NCBI GenBank assembly: GCA_900551245.1
Contig: URVC01000023.1
Location: 1 to 56,126 of the forward strand
DNA length: 56,126 nucleotides
Source: an uncultured bacterium
GTDB taxonomy: Bacteria; Verrucomicrobiota; Lentisphaeria; Victivallales; Victivallaceae
Direction: 5' to 3'
Of the stretch, positions 1 through 8,349 are shown one piece after another. Under the pieces are notes generated by a model, which was not told the DNA's origin, ran no database searches, and worked only from the letters and a program-made list of their open reading frames with translations. The position numbers and the translations under genes are program-made. Numbering within the stretch: position 1 is the stretch's first letter; the number at the start of each line of letters is the position of its first letter.

Positions 1-565
1 GTACAAATCAGGTGTATTGCAGCTTGGGTCTTTTAACTATTGACGACACGATCTAATAGTGGAGCGTTGAAATCAAAGACCTCAAAAAAAAGAGGTGCAT
101 CCCTGACCTATACATCCCTACATGCCTACCACAGCATCCATCGAAATACAGACCAAGAAATGCACCGTGTAAAAACACGGCACAATTCTTCTGTTCCTTC
201 GATGGATCAGGCGTATTCTCAAGGTGGTAGTTTGTAGGGATAGCCTGAAAAATTATGCAACTAGAACTTTGTAACTCTGTAAAGTTGTGAACCTCCATGG
301 TTATGTGAGTTCTTACTATACGTAGAATACAGCATGTTTTCAAAAAAATCAAATAAAAATCTTATAAAAGTTTCCTGATCTCTTTTGTTGGAACCGCTTG
401 ATTTAAAGATCTCTCAATCCCGAGGGGCGGGGCTTTGCCCCGCCCCTCGGGATTGCCGACACCGTCCCTCCTTCGCCCTCATTCCCTTGCGACAGTACAA
501 TTCAGCGTACCTCCTCCGGGCATCTATCGGAAGAGAGAGAAACGTTTCCTGCCAGCTTGCCATTT
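1..565. other. AT-rich flank without a convincing gene
   Basis: This stretch is visibly poorer in G and C than the rest of the window. Several short open frames exist on both strands (40-237 plus, 53-352 minus, 385-642 plus), but none shows a recognisable motif, a good ribosome site or a plausible composition. It contains the perfect inverted repeat at 415-455 and a weak 6-bp hairpin near 172-188. Its composition and its position beside the serine recombinase suggest that it may belong to an integrated element; that is inference. Confidence 0.5.
415..455. repeat. Perfect 19-bp inverted repeat (hairpin)
   Basis: The arms at 415-433 and 437-455 are exact reverse complements of 19 bases around a TTT loop. 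The stem core is almost all G and C (GAGGGGCGGGGC). It would form a very stable hairpin in either transcript direction. No T-run follows on either strand, so it is not a classical intrinsic terminator. It lies downstream of the recombinase on the minus strand and could be a terminator-like barrier, a recombination substrate or a dispersed palindromic repeat. Confidence 0.85.
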
Positions 566-850
566 TCAGATTTGACCTTTCTCTTCAAGAGTTGCGAGCA
601 AGGCGGATTCGTCTGCCTGCAGAGGATTTTTCAGATCAGTAACTCCGGGCGTCATCCAGTCGTACCGGCCTCCCGCAGCGGCAAGAATCACATTGAAATC
701 CTGCACATCGTGACGGCGGGTTTTGGCGTAGTTGTTTGAGCTTTCGTCCGTCCCCAGAGGGTGCCGTTTCTTCGACAAGTCCAGATCCTCTACCATTTTC
801 CAAAAAACGTCAGAAAAGGGCTTCTGCATGCGTTTACGGCTGTTCCCCAA
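566..850 (-). CDS. Hypothetical protein, possible remnant downstream of recombinase
   Basis: A 94-residue frame begins at a TTG; an ATG at 829 is an alternative start. It is in the same reading frame as the recombinase, whose stop lies at 899-901. It could therefore be a detached C-terminal extension or a decayed neighbour. The protein is mixed and soluble-looking, with a segment reading DLSKKRHPLGTDESSNNYAK, and has no membrane segment. I do not recognise the family. A weak GGGGAAC lies about 10 bases before the ATG at 829. Coding status is uncertain; the main support is its non-repetitive, protein-like composition. Confidence 0.3.
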   Translation of the reverse strand: MGNSRKRMQKPFSDVFWKMVEDLDLSKKRHPLGTDESSNNYAKTRRHDVQDFNVILAAAGGRYDWMTPGVTDLKNPLQADESALLATLEEKGQI

Positions 851-898
851 TTCCCCAAGAGAAACGGAAACACCACCTCCACGACGCGGGAAACCATG

Positions 899-2824
899 TT
901 ATTCGGTATGCGAATCCTCAAACGACTGGCCTCCGGTGCTCTCAAGAGGGAAGGTGTCACTTATCTCCTGCGTGCGCCAGTCCCAACGGCGACTCGGAGA
1001 ATCTGCCCATGCTTTAGGACGAGGATTACACCCTACCGCAACAATATTCATCGTCTTGTCATCGTAGAGAACCCGTTCTCGCTCGTCCCCCTGATAAAAG
1101 CTCTTGTAGTAGTATTTGATGTAAGCCTTGTTTCTCCGCATGACAAAGTTCCAGTTCGGCATGATCCTTGCCCCCCATCTGGGAATCCGTTCCAGAGTAA
1201 AAGACTTGCCGTTCCGGAAAAAGATTTCAATGTGATATGCAAAGATATTGATCCGTTCGATCAGCTGTTGCGCATGTTTCTTATACAGATTGTCTTCAAC
1301 ATTCTTGACAGCCTGAAGCATATGAAGTTGCAACTTCAGTTTCTCCAGCACTTTTTTCTGGTCAACACAAGCTGTCGCGGTCAGTTCAAGGAGCTCACTC
1401 CTGATCTTTTCCATGGAGTTTTTCAGATCTCTTGACAGCTGCTCAAATTGCTCGTCCGGAATACTGCCCCGCTGAAACATATTCGCGAGCGTTTTCTGAC
1501 GGCTCATGATACGCTCTTTTTCCTGTTCCAGACGGTTTATCTTAACGTCAAGATTACTGCTGCCATACAATAACCGCTTCTGCTCTTCGAGCAACGGTTT
1601 TACAATCAACGCCAGCAGAGATTCCCGTAATCCGATATTGTACAAATCGGGAGGAACTGGCGGCCTGGGTGAGTCCAATGTTTTCTGCGTTACAGCCCGG
1701 CGTTCCGGCGGAACTCGCCAGCCGAAAGGGAATGGGTAGCTGTAGCGGATTCGCGATTTTCCACAATCACGGGAATGCTCTCGATAAATGTTTCTGACAC
1801 ATCCAAAGTAGTACAGCCGGCATCCGGCTTCCAGCGAATGCGGCATTGCGTTACAGGACACAATCTGCATCCGCTCTCCACAGTAGCCACAGTAACACAA
1901 TCCGGTAAAGGCATAGATGTGCTTCCGGTCATGGTTGTGAATACGTTTATTCCGGAGCCGCTCTTTCTTCTGGAGAAATTGGGAGAGAGTAACGATCGGA
2001 ATGGGACCAAAGCACTTTGACTCGATCAATTCTCCCTCCGAGTTATAGCAATACCCTGCGTATTCAGGGCGCTGGTAGATCGGGATCAGGGTGTCATAGT
2101 GCAGATCATGAATCCCGTATTTCTTGCTGAGTTTACGGCAGATCGCCATGTAGGAGAAGTTGGCGACTCCCATTGCAAAAGCCTCCCGGATGAAATCAGC
2201 CTCTTTCGGAACGATTTCATACTTATGCTTGCCAATCCTGCGATACCCCCGCATGTTAGCGCCCGAAGGCCTGTAACCGTCGTCCTTGAGTTTTTTCAAT
2301 GCCGCCTTGCTTTTCTGCCGCTGGATCTCAAGCTGATTGGCGTTGATCATGGAGATCAGAGAAGAGACGATGTTGTCTCCAAAAGAATTCGGATCAGCGA
2401 TTCCCCCCTTGACACAATGCAGCTTGACTTTGTTGCAGATCAATTCCTGCTTCATGTATCCTTCCAGATAACTGTTCGGCAGAGGACGCATCAGCCGGGT
2501 GAAATCATCCAGAAGAATGAAATCTATTTCCTTAAGCATGGCAAATGCCTCTCCCAATCCCTGCCGGAAGCGAATCTGCATCGACGAGGTGGAAGCCGCC
2601 CAGTTGCGGAGTGCCATATCAAAATTGCAAATGGTGTTTGCGCCTGGCGTATCGGGGTAGAATTTGCCGGATATATTCAAATCCCGAAAGATTCCCACCA
2701 CGCAATAGCCGCACTCCCTCACCAACTGCTGGCAATTTTTCACCTGCTGTTCCACACTTGCAGAGACATCATCATCTCCCGACGACTGGCGAGCGTAGAT
2801 AATCGCCTTCACTTCCTTGCTCAT
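899..2824 (-). CDS. Large serine recombinase (site-specific integrase/transposase)
   Basis: This 641-residue protein belongs to the large serine recombinases, which cut and rejoin DNA through a phosphoserine link and drive integration of phages and mobile elements. The N-terminal resolvase domain carries YARQSS near residue 10, where Ser14 is the expected nucleophile and Arg12 its partner. The DDFTRLMR segment matches the second conserved arginine motif. A recombinase domain follows, then a zinc-ribbon region at about 310-355 with CYCGYCGE and further cysteines, then a coiled coil at about 420-510. The start at 2824 is preceded by GAAAGG at suitable spacing, and the frame continues upstream without a better start. 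All catalytic positions appear intact. No att site or partner phage gene can be identified in the window, so the extent of the element is unknown. Confidence 0.9.
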   Translation of the reverse strand: MSKEVKAIIYARQSSGDDDVSASVEQQVKNCQQLVRECGYCVVGIFRDLNISGKFYPDTPGANTICNFDMALRNWAASTSSMQIRFRQGLGEAFAMLKEIDFILLDDFTRLMRPLPNSYLEGYMKQELICNKVKLHCVKGGIADPNSFGDNIVSSLISMINANQLEIQRQKSKAALKKLKDDGYRPSGANMRGYRRIGKHKYEIVPKEADFIREAFAMGVANFSYMAICRKLSKKYGIHDLHYDTLIPIYQRPEYAGYCYNSEGELIESKCFGPIPIVTLSQFLQKKERLRNKRIHNHDRKHIYAFTGLCYCGYCGERMQIVSCNAMPHSLEAGCRLYYFGCVRNIYREHSRDCGKSRIRYSYPFPFGWRVPPERRAVTQKTLDSPRPPVPPDLYNIGLRESLLALIVKPLLEEQKRLLYGSSNLDVKINRLEQEKERIMSRQKTLANMFQRGSIPDEQFEQLSRDLKNSMEKIRSELLELTATACVDQKKVLEKLKLQLHMLQAVKNVEDNLYKKHAQQLIERINIFAYHIEIFFRNGKSFTLERIPRWGARIMPNWNFVMRRNKAYIKYYYKSFYQGDERERVLYDDKTMNIVAVGCNPRPKAWADSPSRRWDWRTQEISDTFPLESTGGQSFEDSHTE

Positions 2825-3044
2825 CGCTTCACAACCTTTCTTGTGTTTCGGCGCAGGAAACTGAACCACTATGGTTTGTCCCCGGGCGCCTGTTCCACCT
2901 TTTTATGAAGCGTTAAGAAATTTTCCGGAATTTTTTCAGGGCTTTTTCTACCATTTTTCGAGCTTTCAGACAAGAAAACACAGGTCGATGAACATAATAT
3001 TATCCTCGTATATAATGTGTTATGAAAATTTTTATTTTTTTGCA
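2825..3044. other. AT-rich intergenic region upstream of recombinase
   Basis: About 220 bases between the recombinase start and the VOC-gene terminator. It is very AT-rich around 2990-3050, with several TATAAT-like and TATTAT-like strings, and probably holds the recombinase promoter. I could not pick one clear -35/-10 pair: TTGCAA at 3040-3045 is a possible -35 on the minus strand, but it faces only a poor -10. No gene was seen. Confidence 0.4.
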
Positions 3045-3080
3045 AAAAAAAATCCCCGACAGGGGATTTACCCTGTCGGG
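3045..3080 (-). terminator. Intrinsic terminator of the VOC gene
   Basis: Read on the minus strand, the arms CCCGACAGGG and CCCTGTCGGG (3071-3080 and 3055-3064) form a perfect 10-bp stem with a 6-base loop. GAT and an uninterrupted run of nine T follow. It lies 42 bases past the stop of the VOC-family gene, in the right orientation. This is the clearest rho-independent terminator in the window. Confidence 0.9.
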
Positions 3081-3121
3081 AAGCGCAGACAAAAGGAGGA
3101 GGAATGTATATCAGAAAAAAG

Positions 3122-3499
3122 TTATGCCGCACTACGGTATGATTTGTTTATGACCCCACAGCCCTCGGGATCGTTTACGAAGTAAATCCCCATGTCGGGG
3201 TTTTCGTAGCAGATGCAGCCCATCTTCTCATGGCGGGCGTGAGCCGCTTCATAATCATCGACCTTGAATGCCAAGTGAAATTCATTGTCTCCAAGATTGT
3301 ACGGCTCCTTGCGATCCCGGAGCCAGGTCAGTTCCAGCTGGTGAGAGCTGTTCCCGTCCTCCAGATAGACGATGATGAAGCTCCCGTCCTTCGCCTCGAT
3401 CCGCCGCACTTCGTGCATGTCAAAAGCGTCACGGTAGAATTTCAGGCTCTTTGCAAGGTCGAGCACGTTGAAGTTGTTGTGAACCATCCGGAATTTCAT
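3122..3499 (-). CDS. VOC-family (glyoxalase/bleomycin-resistance fold) protein
   Basis: A 125-residue protein of the vicinal oxygen chelate superfamily, similar to lactoylglutathione lyase. The first half has the typical HNNFNVLDLAKSLKFYRDAF segment with an early metal-ligand histidine. The second half has FHLAFKVDDYEAAHARHEKMG and ends in YFVNDPEGCGVINK, where glyoxalase I usually has F.DPDG..IE. The glutamate ligand of the canonical C-terminal motif is not evident, so lyase activity is unproven. The start at 3499 has a strong GGAGGAGA about 8 bases upstream. The gene stands alone between the kinase gene and its own terminator. A TATAAT at 3516-3521 sits too close to the ribosome site to be a convincing promoter. 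Substrate is unknown. Confidence 0.8.
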   Translation of the reverse strand: MKFRMVHNNFNVLDLAKSLKFYRDAFDMHEVRRIEAKDGSFIIVYLEDGNSSHQLELTWLRDRKEPYNLGDNEFHLAFKVDDYEAAHARHEKMGCICYENPDMGIYFVNDPEGCGVINKSYRSAA

Positions 3500-3533
3500 C
3501 GCAATTCTCCTCCTCATTATACGAAAGCTTATC

Positions 3534-3565
3534 CCGGAAATGACGGATTTTTCCGCCATTTCCGG
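3534..3565 (-). terminator. Hairpin between kinase and VOC genes, probable terminator
   Basis: CCGGAAATG at 3534-3542 pairs perfectly with CATTTCCGG at 3557-3565, and inside it CGGA pairs with TCCG, leaving a tiny T-rich loop. It follows the kinase stop (3587) on the minus strand. There is no T-run after it in that direction (GATAAGC follows), so it may act as a processing or pause hairpin instead of a strict intrinsic terminator. Confidence 0.45.
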
Positions 3566-3586
3566 AAAAATCACGGAAACAACCCG

Positions 3587-6130
3587 TTATTTCACCGCTT
3601 CCGCAAAAGTGCGGAAGTTGTTCCGCCAGAAGCCTGCCGGAGCCAGTTTCGCCGTCTCCCCATCCAGCTGACGGTTCATCAGCCGGAACCAGAATTCCGG
3701 ATTTTTCAGCTTCAACTTCTGCTCCAGGCGGGAGAAGAACTGACGCCGCACCCGCGCATCATCCAGCGGCAACGGCTCCGGCTCCGCCCCGGCACGGCGG
3801 CACACCACCTTCCCCGGACGAATCGAAATCACATCCGCCAATTCATGACTGGCAAGCTCCACATTGAAGCTGTTCGTCTCATTCACCCCTTCCAGCGTAC
3901 GGACGAAATTCCGGAATTTCTCCGCCTCCTTCGGCAGCTCCTGACGCATCGCCCGGAATGTTCCCAGCAACGCCTTCTCCTCCTTGGAATCCGCCGCCGA
4001 CGGCGCAATGAATTCCGACATGCTCCGCACCGCAGCCTTCAGCTCCGCATCCTCGCCATCCAATCCGGCTTTGTAGAATCCGGCCACCAGAGGCAAATAA
4101 TATTTGCTCAGTTCCGTCTTCAATTCCGCCGCACGCGCAGCAAGCTGACGCTGCAGTTCCGCCGCCTGACGCTTCTGCTCCTCCGCCTGCTCCCGCAGAA
4201 TCCGGGCCTGCTCCTCCCGCTGGCGGCGCGCCGCCGCTTCCGCCTCGGCACGCTCCCGCTTCGCTTCATCCGACGCTTCCCGCCGTTCCGCAATCTCCTT
4301 CAGATGGCGCTCACGAGCCGCCGCACGCGCCGGGGCCGCCCGGAGCACCTCGTCCAGTCTGCCGTACACCTCCTGCATCGTGCGGAGCGCAGTACGCTCC
4401 TCCTCCGTCTGCGGTTGCGGGAAGCGGGTGAAAAATTCGTCGCCCGCGGCAAGCTGCCCTTCCCGGTCGTCCGGCCGGTTCCGCACCAGCGTCAGGAACT
4501 TCTCGACACCATCCAGATACGCCTGACGGGTGGTCGGTTTCGGCGGCTCCGGCGGTTTCGGCGGCGGAACCGGTTCCACTTTTTTCTCCGGTTCCTCAGC
4601 GGCGGCCTTTTCCCGGGCGGCAAACCACTCCGCCACCGGCTTTCCATATGGCTTCAACGGTTCCGGCAGTTTGTCGCCCTTCGCCAGAAATACAAAGGTC
4701 CCGCCGACGCCCAGCACCACGATCAGCACGATCCCCGCAATCAGCAGAATCAACTTCATCCGGCGCGAAAGATGCCGCCGCGGCGGCGGCTCCTCCTGCG
4801 GCGCTTCCGGTTCCGGAGCCATCTCGGGGCGGGGAATGTTCTCCGCCGTCATCGCGGCCGGTTTTTCCTCCGTTTTCGGCTTCTCCTCCGCCGCCGGAGC
4901 CGGGGCGGCCGGTTTTTCCTCCGCTTTCGGCTTCTCCTCCGCCGCCGGAGCCGGGGCGGAGGCGGGAGCCGGTGCCGGCACAGGAGCCGGCGACGGCGCG
5001 GAAGCACCCGTCACATTTCCGTCATTTTTCGGCGCAACATTAGAAACAGCAGCAGGTTGCGTCGGAGAAACATGAGCCGTCATTTTCGGAACCGCCGCTT
5101 TCGCCGCGGCAGGCAGCTTGAAGGTGGGGGCCGCCGCCTTTTTCCCGAATTTCAAGTTCAGCGTCGGCACGCCGGGTCCGGCCGGCCGGTAGTTGCGCAT
5201 GAACATGTCGAGCGCTTTAATGAGCGGCGCCGGCGTCTGGTAACGATCCTCGATGTTGCGCGCCATCATCTTCATGATGATCGTGTTGAGCTCGTCGGGG
5301 ACCTCCGGATTCACCTCCTTGGGCGGCGTCAGATTTCCGGCGACGTGCATCCGGGCGATCTCCTCGGCGGTATCCGCCACGTAGGGGAACCGGCCGGTCA
5401 CGAACTGGTAGAGCGTTGCCCCCAGGCTGTAGATGTCGCTGCGCACGTCGGTGGGGACGCCGGTAAGCTGTTCCGGGCTGATGTACTGCGGAGTTCCCAT
5501 CACCTCGTCACCGATCTCCTCATCGCGGTTTTCGTTCCCGGCCACCCGGGCGAGACCGAGGTCGGCCAGTTTGGCGAAGCCGTTGGCGTCGAGCATGATG
5601 TTGTCCGGCTTGATGTCCTGGTGGACCAGTTTCTGCTCGCGCCACGCCGCATCGAGGGCGCTGGCGATCTCGCGGACCACCTTGGCCGCCTGCATGAAGT
5701 CCAGCTTCTTCTGCCGCTGAAGGATCTGCTTGAAGGTCTCCCCCCGCACATACTCCATCGCGAAGTAGAAGATTCCGTTCTCCTCGCCGACCGCGTAGGC
5801 CTGCACGATGTTCGGGTGGTTGATCTTCCCCGCCGCCCGCGCCTCGCGGAAGAGGCTTTCGACATACTCCTTGTCGTTGAGAAAGCGGTCCTGCAGCACC
5901 TTGAGCGCCACCGGCCGGTCCAGCGAGAGCTGGCGGGCGAGAAACACCTCCCCCATCCCTCCCTTGCTGATCTCACGCTCGATCAGGAAATCCCCGATCA
6001 CGGCTCCGGGAGAGGTGGGACTCTCCGGGAAATTCACCATTGCACCGCACTTCGGGCAAGCGACCTGCGTTCCGTTTTCCGGACGCTCCGCCTCAAAGAC
6101 GCTTTTGCATGCTTCACAATAAATTTTCAT
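3587..6130 (-). CDS. Zinc-ribbon Ser/Thr protein kinase with transmembrane segment
   Basis: An 847-residue membrane kinase. Residues 1-35 form a small zinc ribbon (Cys5, Cys8, Cys25, Cys28). The Hanks-type kinase domain spans about 45-310: glycine loop SKGGMGEV, Lys77 in VALKVL, catalytic loop HQDIKPDN at about 170, DLG at 190 and GTPQYISPEQ in the activation segment. HQD replaces HRD, so it is a non-RD-type kinase, and DLG replaces DFG. A Pro/Ala/Glu/Lys-rich linker follows, with a 17-residue repeat. One membrane helix lies at about 459-483, and a long Glu/Arg/Ala coiled coil at about 610-690 precedes a C-terminal domain, likely on the other side of the membrane. It probably couples an envelope signal to cytoplasmic phosphorylation. 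Its own promoter is seen at 6181-6208. Targets are unknown. Confidence 0.9.
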   Translation of the reverse strand: MKIYCEACKSVFEAERPENGTQVACPKCGAMVNFPESPTSPGAVIGDFLIEREISKGGMGEVFLARQLSLDRPVALKVLQDRFLNDKEYVESLFREARAAGKINHPNIVQAYAVGEENGIFYFAMEYVRGETFKQILQRQKKLDFMQAAKVVREIASALDAAWREQKLVHQDIKPDNIMLDANGFAKLADLGLARVAGNENRDEEIGDEVMGTPQYISPEQLTGVPTDVRSDIYSLGATLYQFVTGRFPYVADTAEEIARMHVAGNLTPPKEVNPEVPDELNTIIMKMMARNIEDRYQTPAPLIKALDMFMRNYRPAGPGVPTLNLKFGKKAAAPTFKLPAAAKAAVPKMTAHVSPTQPAAVSNVAPKNDGNVTGASAPSPAPVPAPAPASAPAPAAEEKPKAEEKPAAPAPAAEEKPKTEEKPAAMTAENIPRPEMAPEPEAPQEEPPPRRHLSRRMKLILLIAGIVLIVVLGVGGTFVFLAKGDKLPEPLKPYGKPVAEWFAAREKAAAEEPEKKVEPVPPPKPPEPPKPTTRQAYLDGVEKFLTLVRNRPDDREGQLAAGDEFFTRFPQPQTEEERTALRTMQEVYGRLDEVLRAAPARAAARERHLKEIAERREASDEAKRERAEAEAAARRQREEQARILREQAEEQKRQAAELQRQLAARAAELKTELSKYYLPLVAGFYKAGLDGEDAELKAAVRSMSEFIAPSAADSKEEKALLGTFRAMRQELPKEAEKFRNFVRTLEGVNETNSFNVELASHELADVISIRPGKVVCRRAGAEPEPLPLDDARVRRQFFSRLEQKLKLKNPEFWFRLMNRQLDGETAKLAPAGFWRNNFRTFAEAVK
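4855..4956 (-). repeat. Two 51-bp direct repeats inside the kinase gene
   Basis: Units 4855-4905 and 4906-4956 are nearly identical and encode two copies of a 17-residue Ala-Pro-Glu-Lys stretch (AAEEKPK.EEKPAAPAP) in the linker before the membrane helix. The reading frame is kept, because the period is a multiple of three. Copy number could vary between strains. Confidence 0.8.
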
Positions 6131-6180
6131 CGTATCCGTCGCTCCGGCTGCTCTGCTTCTCTGGTTCTATGTTCATTCGG

Positions 6181-6208
6181 AATATAACCCGTGCTTCGGG
6201 AAAATCAA
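6181..6208 (-). promoter_or_regulatory. Promoter of the kinase gene
   Basis: On the minus strand, TTGATT (6203-6208), a 16-base spacer and TATATT (6181-6186) lie about 50 bases before the kinase start. The -35 touches the end of the surA-like gene, so the kinase can be transcribed independently. Confidence 0.6.
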
Positions 6209-6209
6209 T

Positions 6210-7190
6210 TCACTTTCCGAAAAAGTAACGAAGGACCGCGTCCTTGCGCAACTCTTCAAAATAACGCTCCCGGCTCTTCTCGCGCCGGTTCTCCTCCAGC
6301 CGGGCCCGGATTTCCGGCGCCAGTTTGCGGAAATCCGACTGCTCCTCCGGGAAGTGCGCAATCACCTTGAGAAAGAAAATCCCTTCCGCCGTCCGCACCG
6401 GCCCGTAGACCCGGCCCGGCGATAGATCCGGCATCGCCGCCGCAAACTCCGGGCGGAGCCGCCGCCGTTCAATCCGCCCGAGAGTGCCGCCGTTCTCCGC
6501 CCCCGGCCCGGCGGAATACAGCCGCGCCAGTTCGGCAAACCGGCCGGAATCCGCCTTCAGCTCCCCGCCGACCTTCTCCGCCGTCGCCTCCTGCTCCGGA
6601 GAATTCGCCGGCAGCAGAATCATCCCCAGCTCCAGGCTCTCCGGACGCACGAAATCCCCGCGGTGCTGCTGATAGTACTCATAGACCTCCCGCGGCGTGA
6701 TATTCTGCTCGATCTGATACCGGCGGTAGAGCATCAGCTGGTAGATCATATTTTCCTCCACCTGCCGGCGGAGCCGCTCGATCGAACTGCCCGACTGCCG
6801 CGCCTGCCGGATGAATTCCGAACGCGAACGGTATCCCATCCGCTCGGCGACGTTGTCCAGCTCCTCCTCGATCTGCTGGTTGGGTATCGCAAACGGCTGC
6901 TGCCGGTAGTCCGCAATTACCAGCTTGCGGTTGATGAGGTCGTCCACCGCCTTCCGGCGAATTGACCGGATCGCCTCGTAGAGCCGGTCGCCGGAGTAGG
7001 CCGCGTACGCCTGATACTCCTGCTGACGCGTCGCGGGGAGAATGTCTTCCAGACTGACCGGCTCGCCGTTGACCGAGGCGAGAACGGAATTGATCTGCAG
7101 TTTACTGTCCGGCCGCAGCTCGTAATCCGCGGCAGCCGCCGGGAGCGCGAGCATGGCCAGAAACGCCGGAATATGCCAACCGATTTTCAT
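6210..7190 (-). CDS. SurA/PrsA-like periplasmic peptidyl-prolyl isomerase
   Basis: A 326-residue secreted foldase with a cleavable signal peptide (MKIGWHIPAFLAMLALPAAAA). The N-terminal helical chaperone region, about 20-180, contains the SurA-type opening VLASVNGEPVSLEDI and many basic and acidic helices. A single parvulin domain (about 185-285) follows, with GGTLGRIERRRLRPEFAAA and GPVRTAEGIFFLKV in the expected order, and then a charged C-terminal helix. It likely helps outer-membrane and periplasmic proteins to fold. The start at 7190 is the one that exposes the signal peptide; the frame also runs 48 bases further upstream. A clear promoter lies at 7229-7257. E. coli SurA has two parvulin domains, so this is a shorter relative. 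Confidence 0.85.
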   Translation of the reverse strand: MKIGWHIPAFLAMLALPAAAADYELRPDSKLQINSVLASVNGEPVSLEDILPATRQQEYQAYAAYSGDRLYEAIRSIRRKAVDDLINRKLVIADYRQQPFAIPNQQIEEELDNVAERMGYRSRSEFIRQARQSGSSIERLRRQVEENMIYQLMLYRRYQIEQNITPREVYEYYQQHRGDFVRPESLELGMILLPANSPEQEATAEKVGGELKADSGRFAELARLYSAGPGAENGGTLGRIERRRLRPEFAAAMPDLSPGRVYGPVRTAEGIFFLKVIAHFPEEQSDFRKLAPEIRARLEENRREKSRERYFEELRKDAVLRYFFGK

Positions 7191-7228
7191 GCCGCCACCG
7201 AAGAGTTTTTTCTTTTCCTCAAAACGGC

Positions 7229-7257
7229 AATATAGCACGTTTTCCCGTCGATCTCAA
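7229..7257 (-). promoter_or_regulatory. Promoter of the surA-like gene
   Basis: On the minus strand, TTGAGA (7252-7257), a 17-base spacer and TATATT (7229-7234) lie about 39 bases before the start at 7190, in the gap after queA. Confidence 0.7.
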
Positions 7258-7280
7258 GTCCGCACAGGAATTTTAGCGGC

Positions 7281-8345
7281 TCAAATCAGCAGCATGCAGT
7301 CGCCGTAGCTGTAGAAGCGCATCTTCGCCTCGATCGCCGCGGCGTAGGCGGCCAGCACCTTCTCCCGGTCGCAGAAACAGGAAACCAGCATGAGCAGCGT
7401 GCTCTTGGGCAGGTGAAAGTTGGTCAGAAGCATGTCCACCGCCCGGATTTTCCGCGGCGGGTAGAGAAAGATCTCCGTCTTCCCGTGCCCGGGGACGACG
7501 GTGCCGTCCTCCGCCGCACAGCTTTCGAGCACCCGCACCGTGGTGGTGCCGACTGCCAGCACCCGCTTCCCGGCCCGGTGGGTCGCATTGATCAGCTCCG
7601 CCGTCGCCGGGGTGAGAAAGTACTCCTCGGAGTGCATCTGATGCTCCTCGGCGTTCTCCACCGAAACCGGCTTGAAGGTGCCGGGCCCGACGTGGAGCGT
7701 CACCGCCGCCTCGCGCACCCCCTTCGCGGCGATGTCCGAAAGAATCTCCGGCGTGAAGTGCAACCCTGCCGTCGGCGCCGCCACCGCGCCCGCCTTCTCG
7801 GCGTAGACGGTCTGGTACCGTTCGGAGTCGGCCGTCTCGTCGCCGCGCGAAATGTAGGGCGGCAACGGAATGTGTCCGTAACGCATCTGCAGCCGGTCGG
7901 AGTCGGCGCTGGAGAACTCCACCCGGAACGATCCGTCGCTGTTTCTCCCCTCGACCGTGAAGCTGTCTCCGTCGGCGTTGAGTTCGCCGGAGTGGTCGAG
8001 CAGCACCGCGCGGGTGCCGCAACGGGCGCGGCGGCCGGGCCGGAGCAACACGTTCCACCGCCGCCGCTCCGGGTCGAGCGCCTCGACCAGCAGAAGTTCG
8101 AATTTCGCCCCGGCCGGATCCCCGTCCCGCCGGGCGTACATCCGCCCGCGCAGAACACGGGTGTCGTTGTAGATCAATGCATCCCCGGCCTCGAGATAGT
8201 CGCGAATCGCCGGAAACGGGAGAATTTTGAACGCTCCGCTGCGGCGGTCGAGCACCATCATCCGGGAGCCGTCGCGCCGCTCCGTCGGATACTGGGCGAT
8301 CAGCTCCTCCGGGAGCGTGTAGTCGAACAATGAAGTGCTGAGCAT
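7281..8345 (-). CDS. queA: S-adenosylmethionine:tRNA ribosyltransferase-isomerase QueA
   Basis: A 354-residue QueA, which transfers and isomerises the ribosyl part of SAM onto preQ1 in tRNA to give epoxyqueuosine. The whole family pattern is present: FDYTLPEELIAQYPTERRD at the N-terminus, DALIYNDTRVLRGR, PLPPYI, ERYQTVYAEKAGAVAAPTAG, FLTPATAELINATHRAGKRV, AVGTTTVRVLES, and TNFHLPKSTLLMLVSCF near the end. The start at 8345 has AGAGGG just upstream and lies only 4 bases after the rhomboid stop, so the two genes are probably cotranscribed and translationally linked. The length matches the family. No preQ1 riboswitch was recognised upstream. Confidence 0.97.
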   Translation of the reverse strand: MLSTSLFDYTLPEELIAQYPTERRDGSRMMVLDRRSGAFKILPFPAIRDYLEAGDALIYNDTRVLRGRMYARRDGDPAGAKFELLLVEALDPERRRWNVLLRPGRRARCGTRAVLLDHSGELNADGDSFTVEGRNSDGSFRVEFSSADSDRLQMRYGHIPLPPYISRGDETADSERYQTVYAEKAGAVAAPTAGLHFTPEILSDIAAKGVREAAVTLHVGPGTFKPVSVENAEEHQMHSEEYFLTPATAELINATHRAGKRVLAVGTTTVRVLESCAAEDGTVVPGHGKTEIFLYPPRKIRAVDMLLTNFHLPKSTLLMLVSCFCDREKVLAAYAAAIEAKMRFYSYGDCMLLI

Positions 8346-8349
8346 GATG

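Noticed and set aside
40..352. Short open frames at the left end on both strands
   Set aside because: No motif, no ribosome site, and composition like random AT-rich sequence.
3516..3521. Perfect TATAAT upstream of the VOC gene on the minus strand
   Set aside because: No matching -35 at 16-18 bp, and the transcript would begin within the ribosome-binding sequence.
3230..6187. A 985-codon open frame on the plus strand opposite the kinase
   Set aside because: Its product is Arg/His/Leu-rich and repetitive without any motif, and the minus strand has a full kinase. It is a GC-rich antisense frame.
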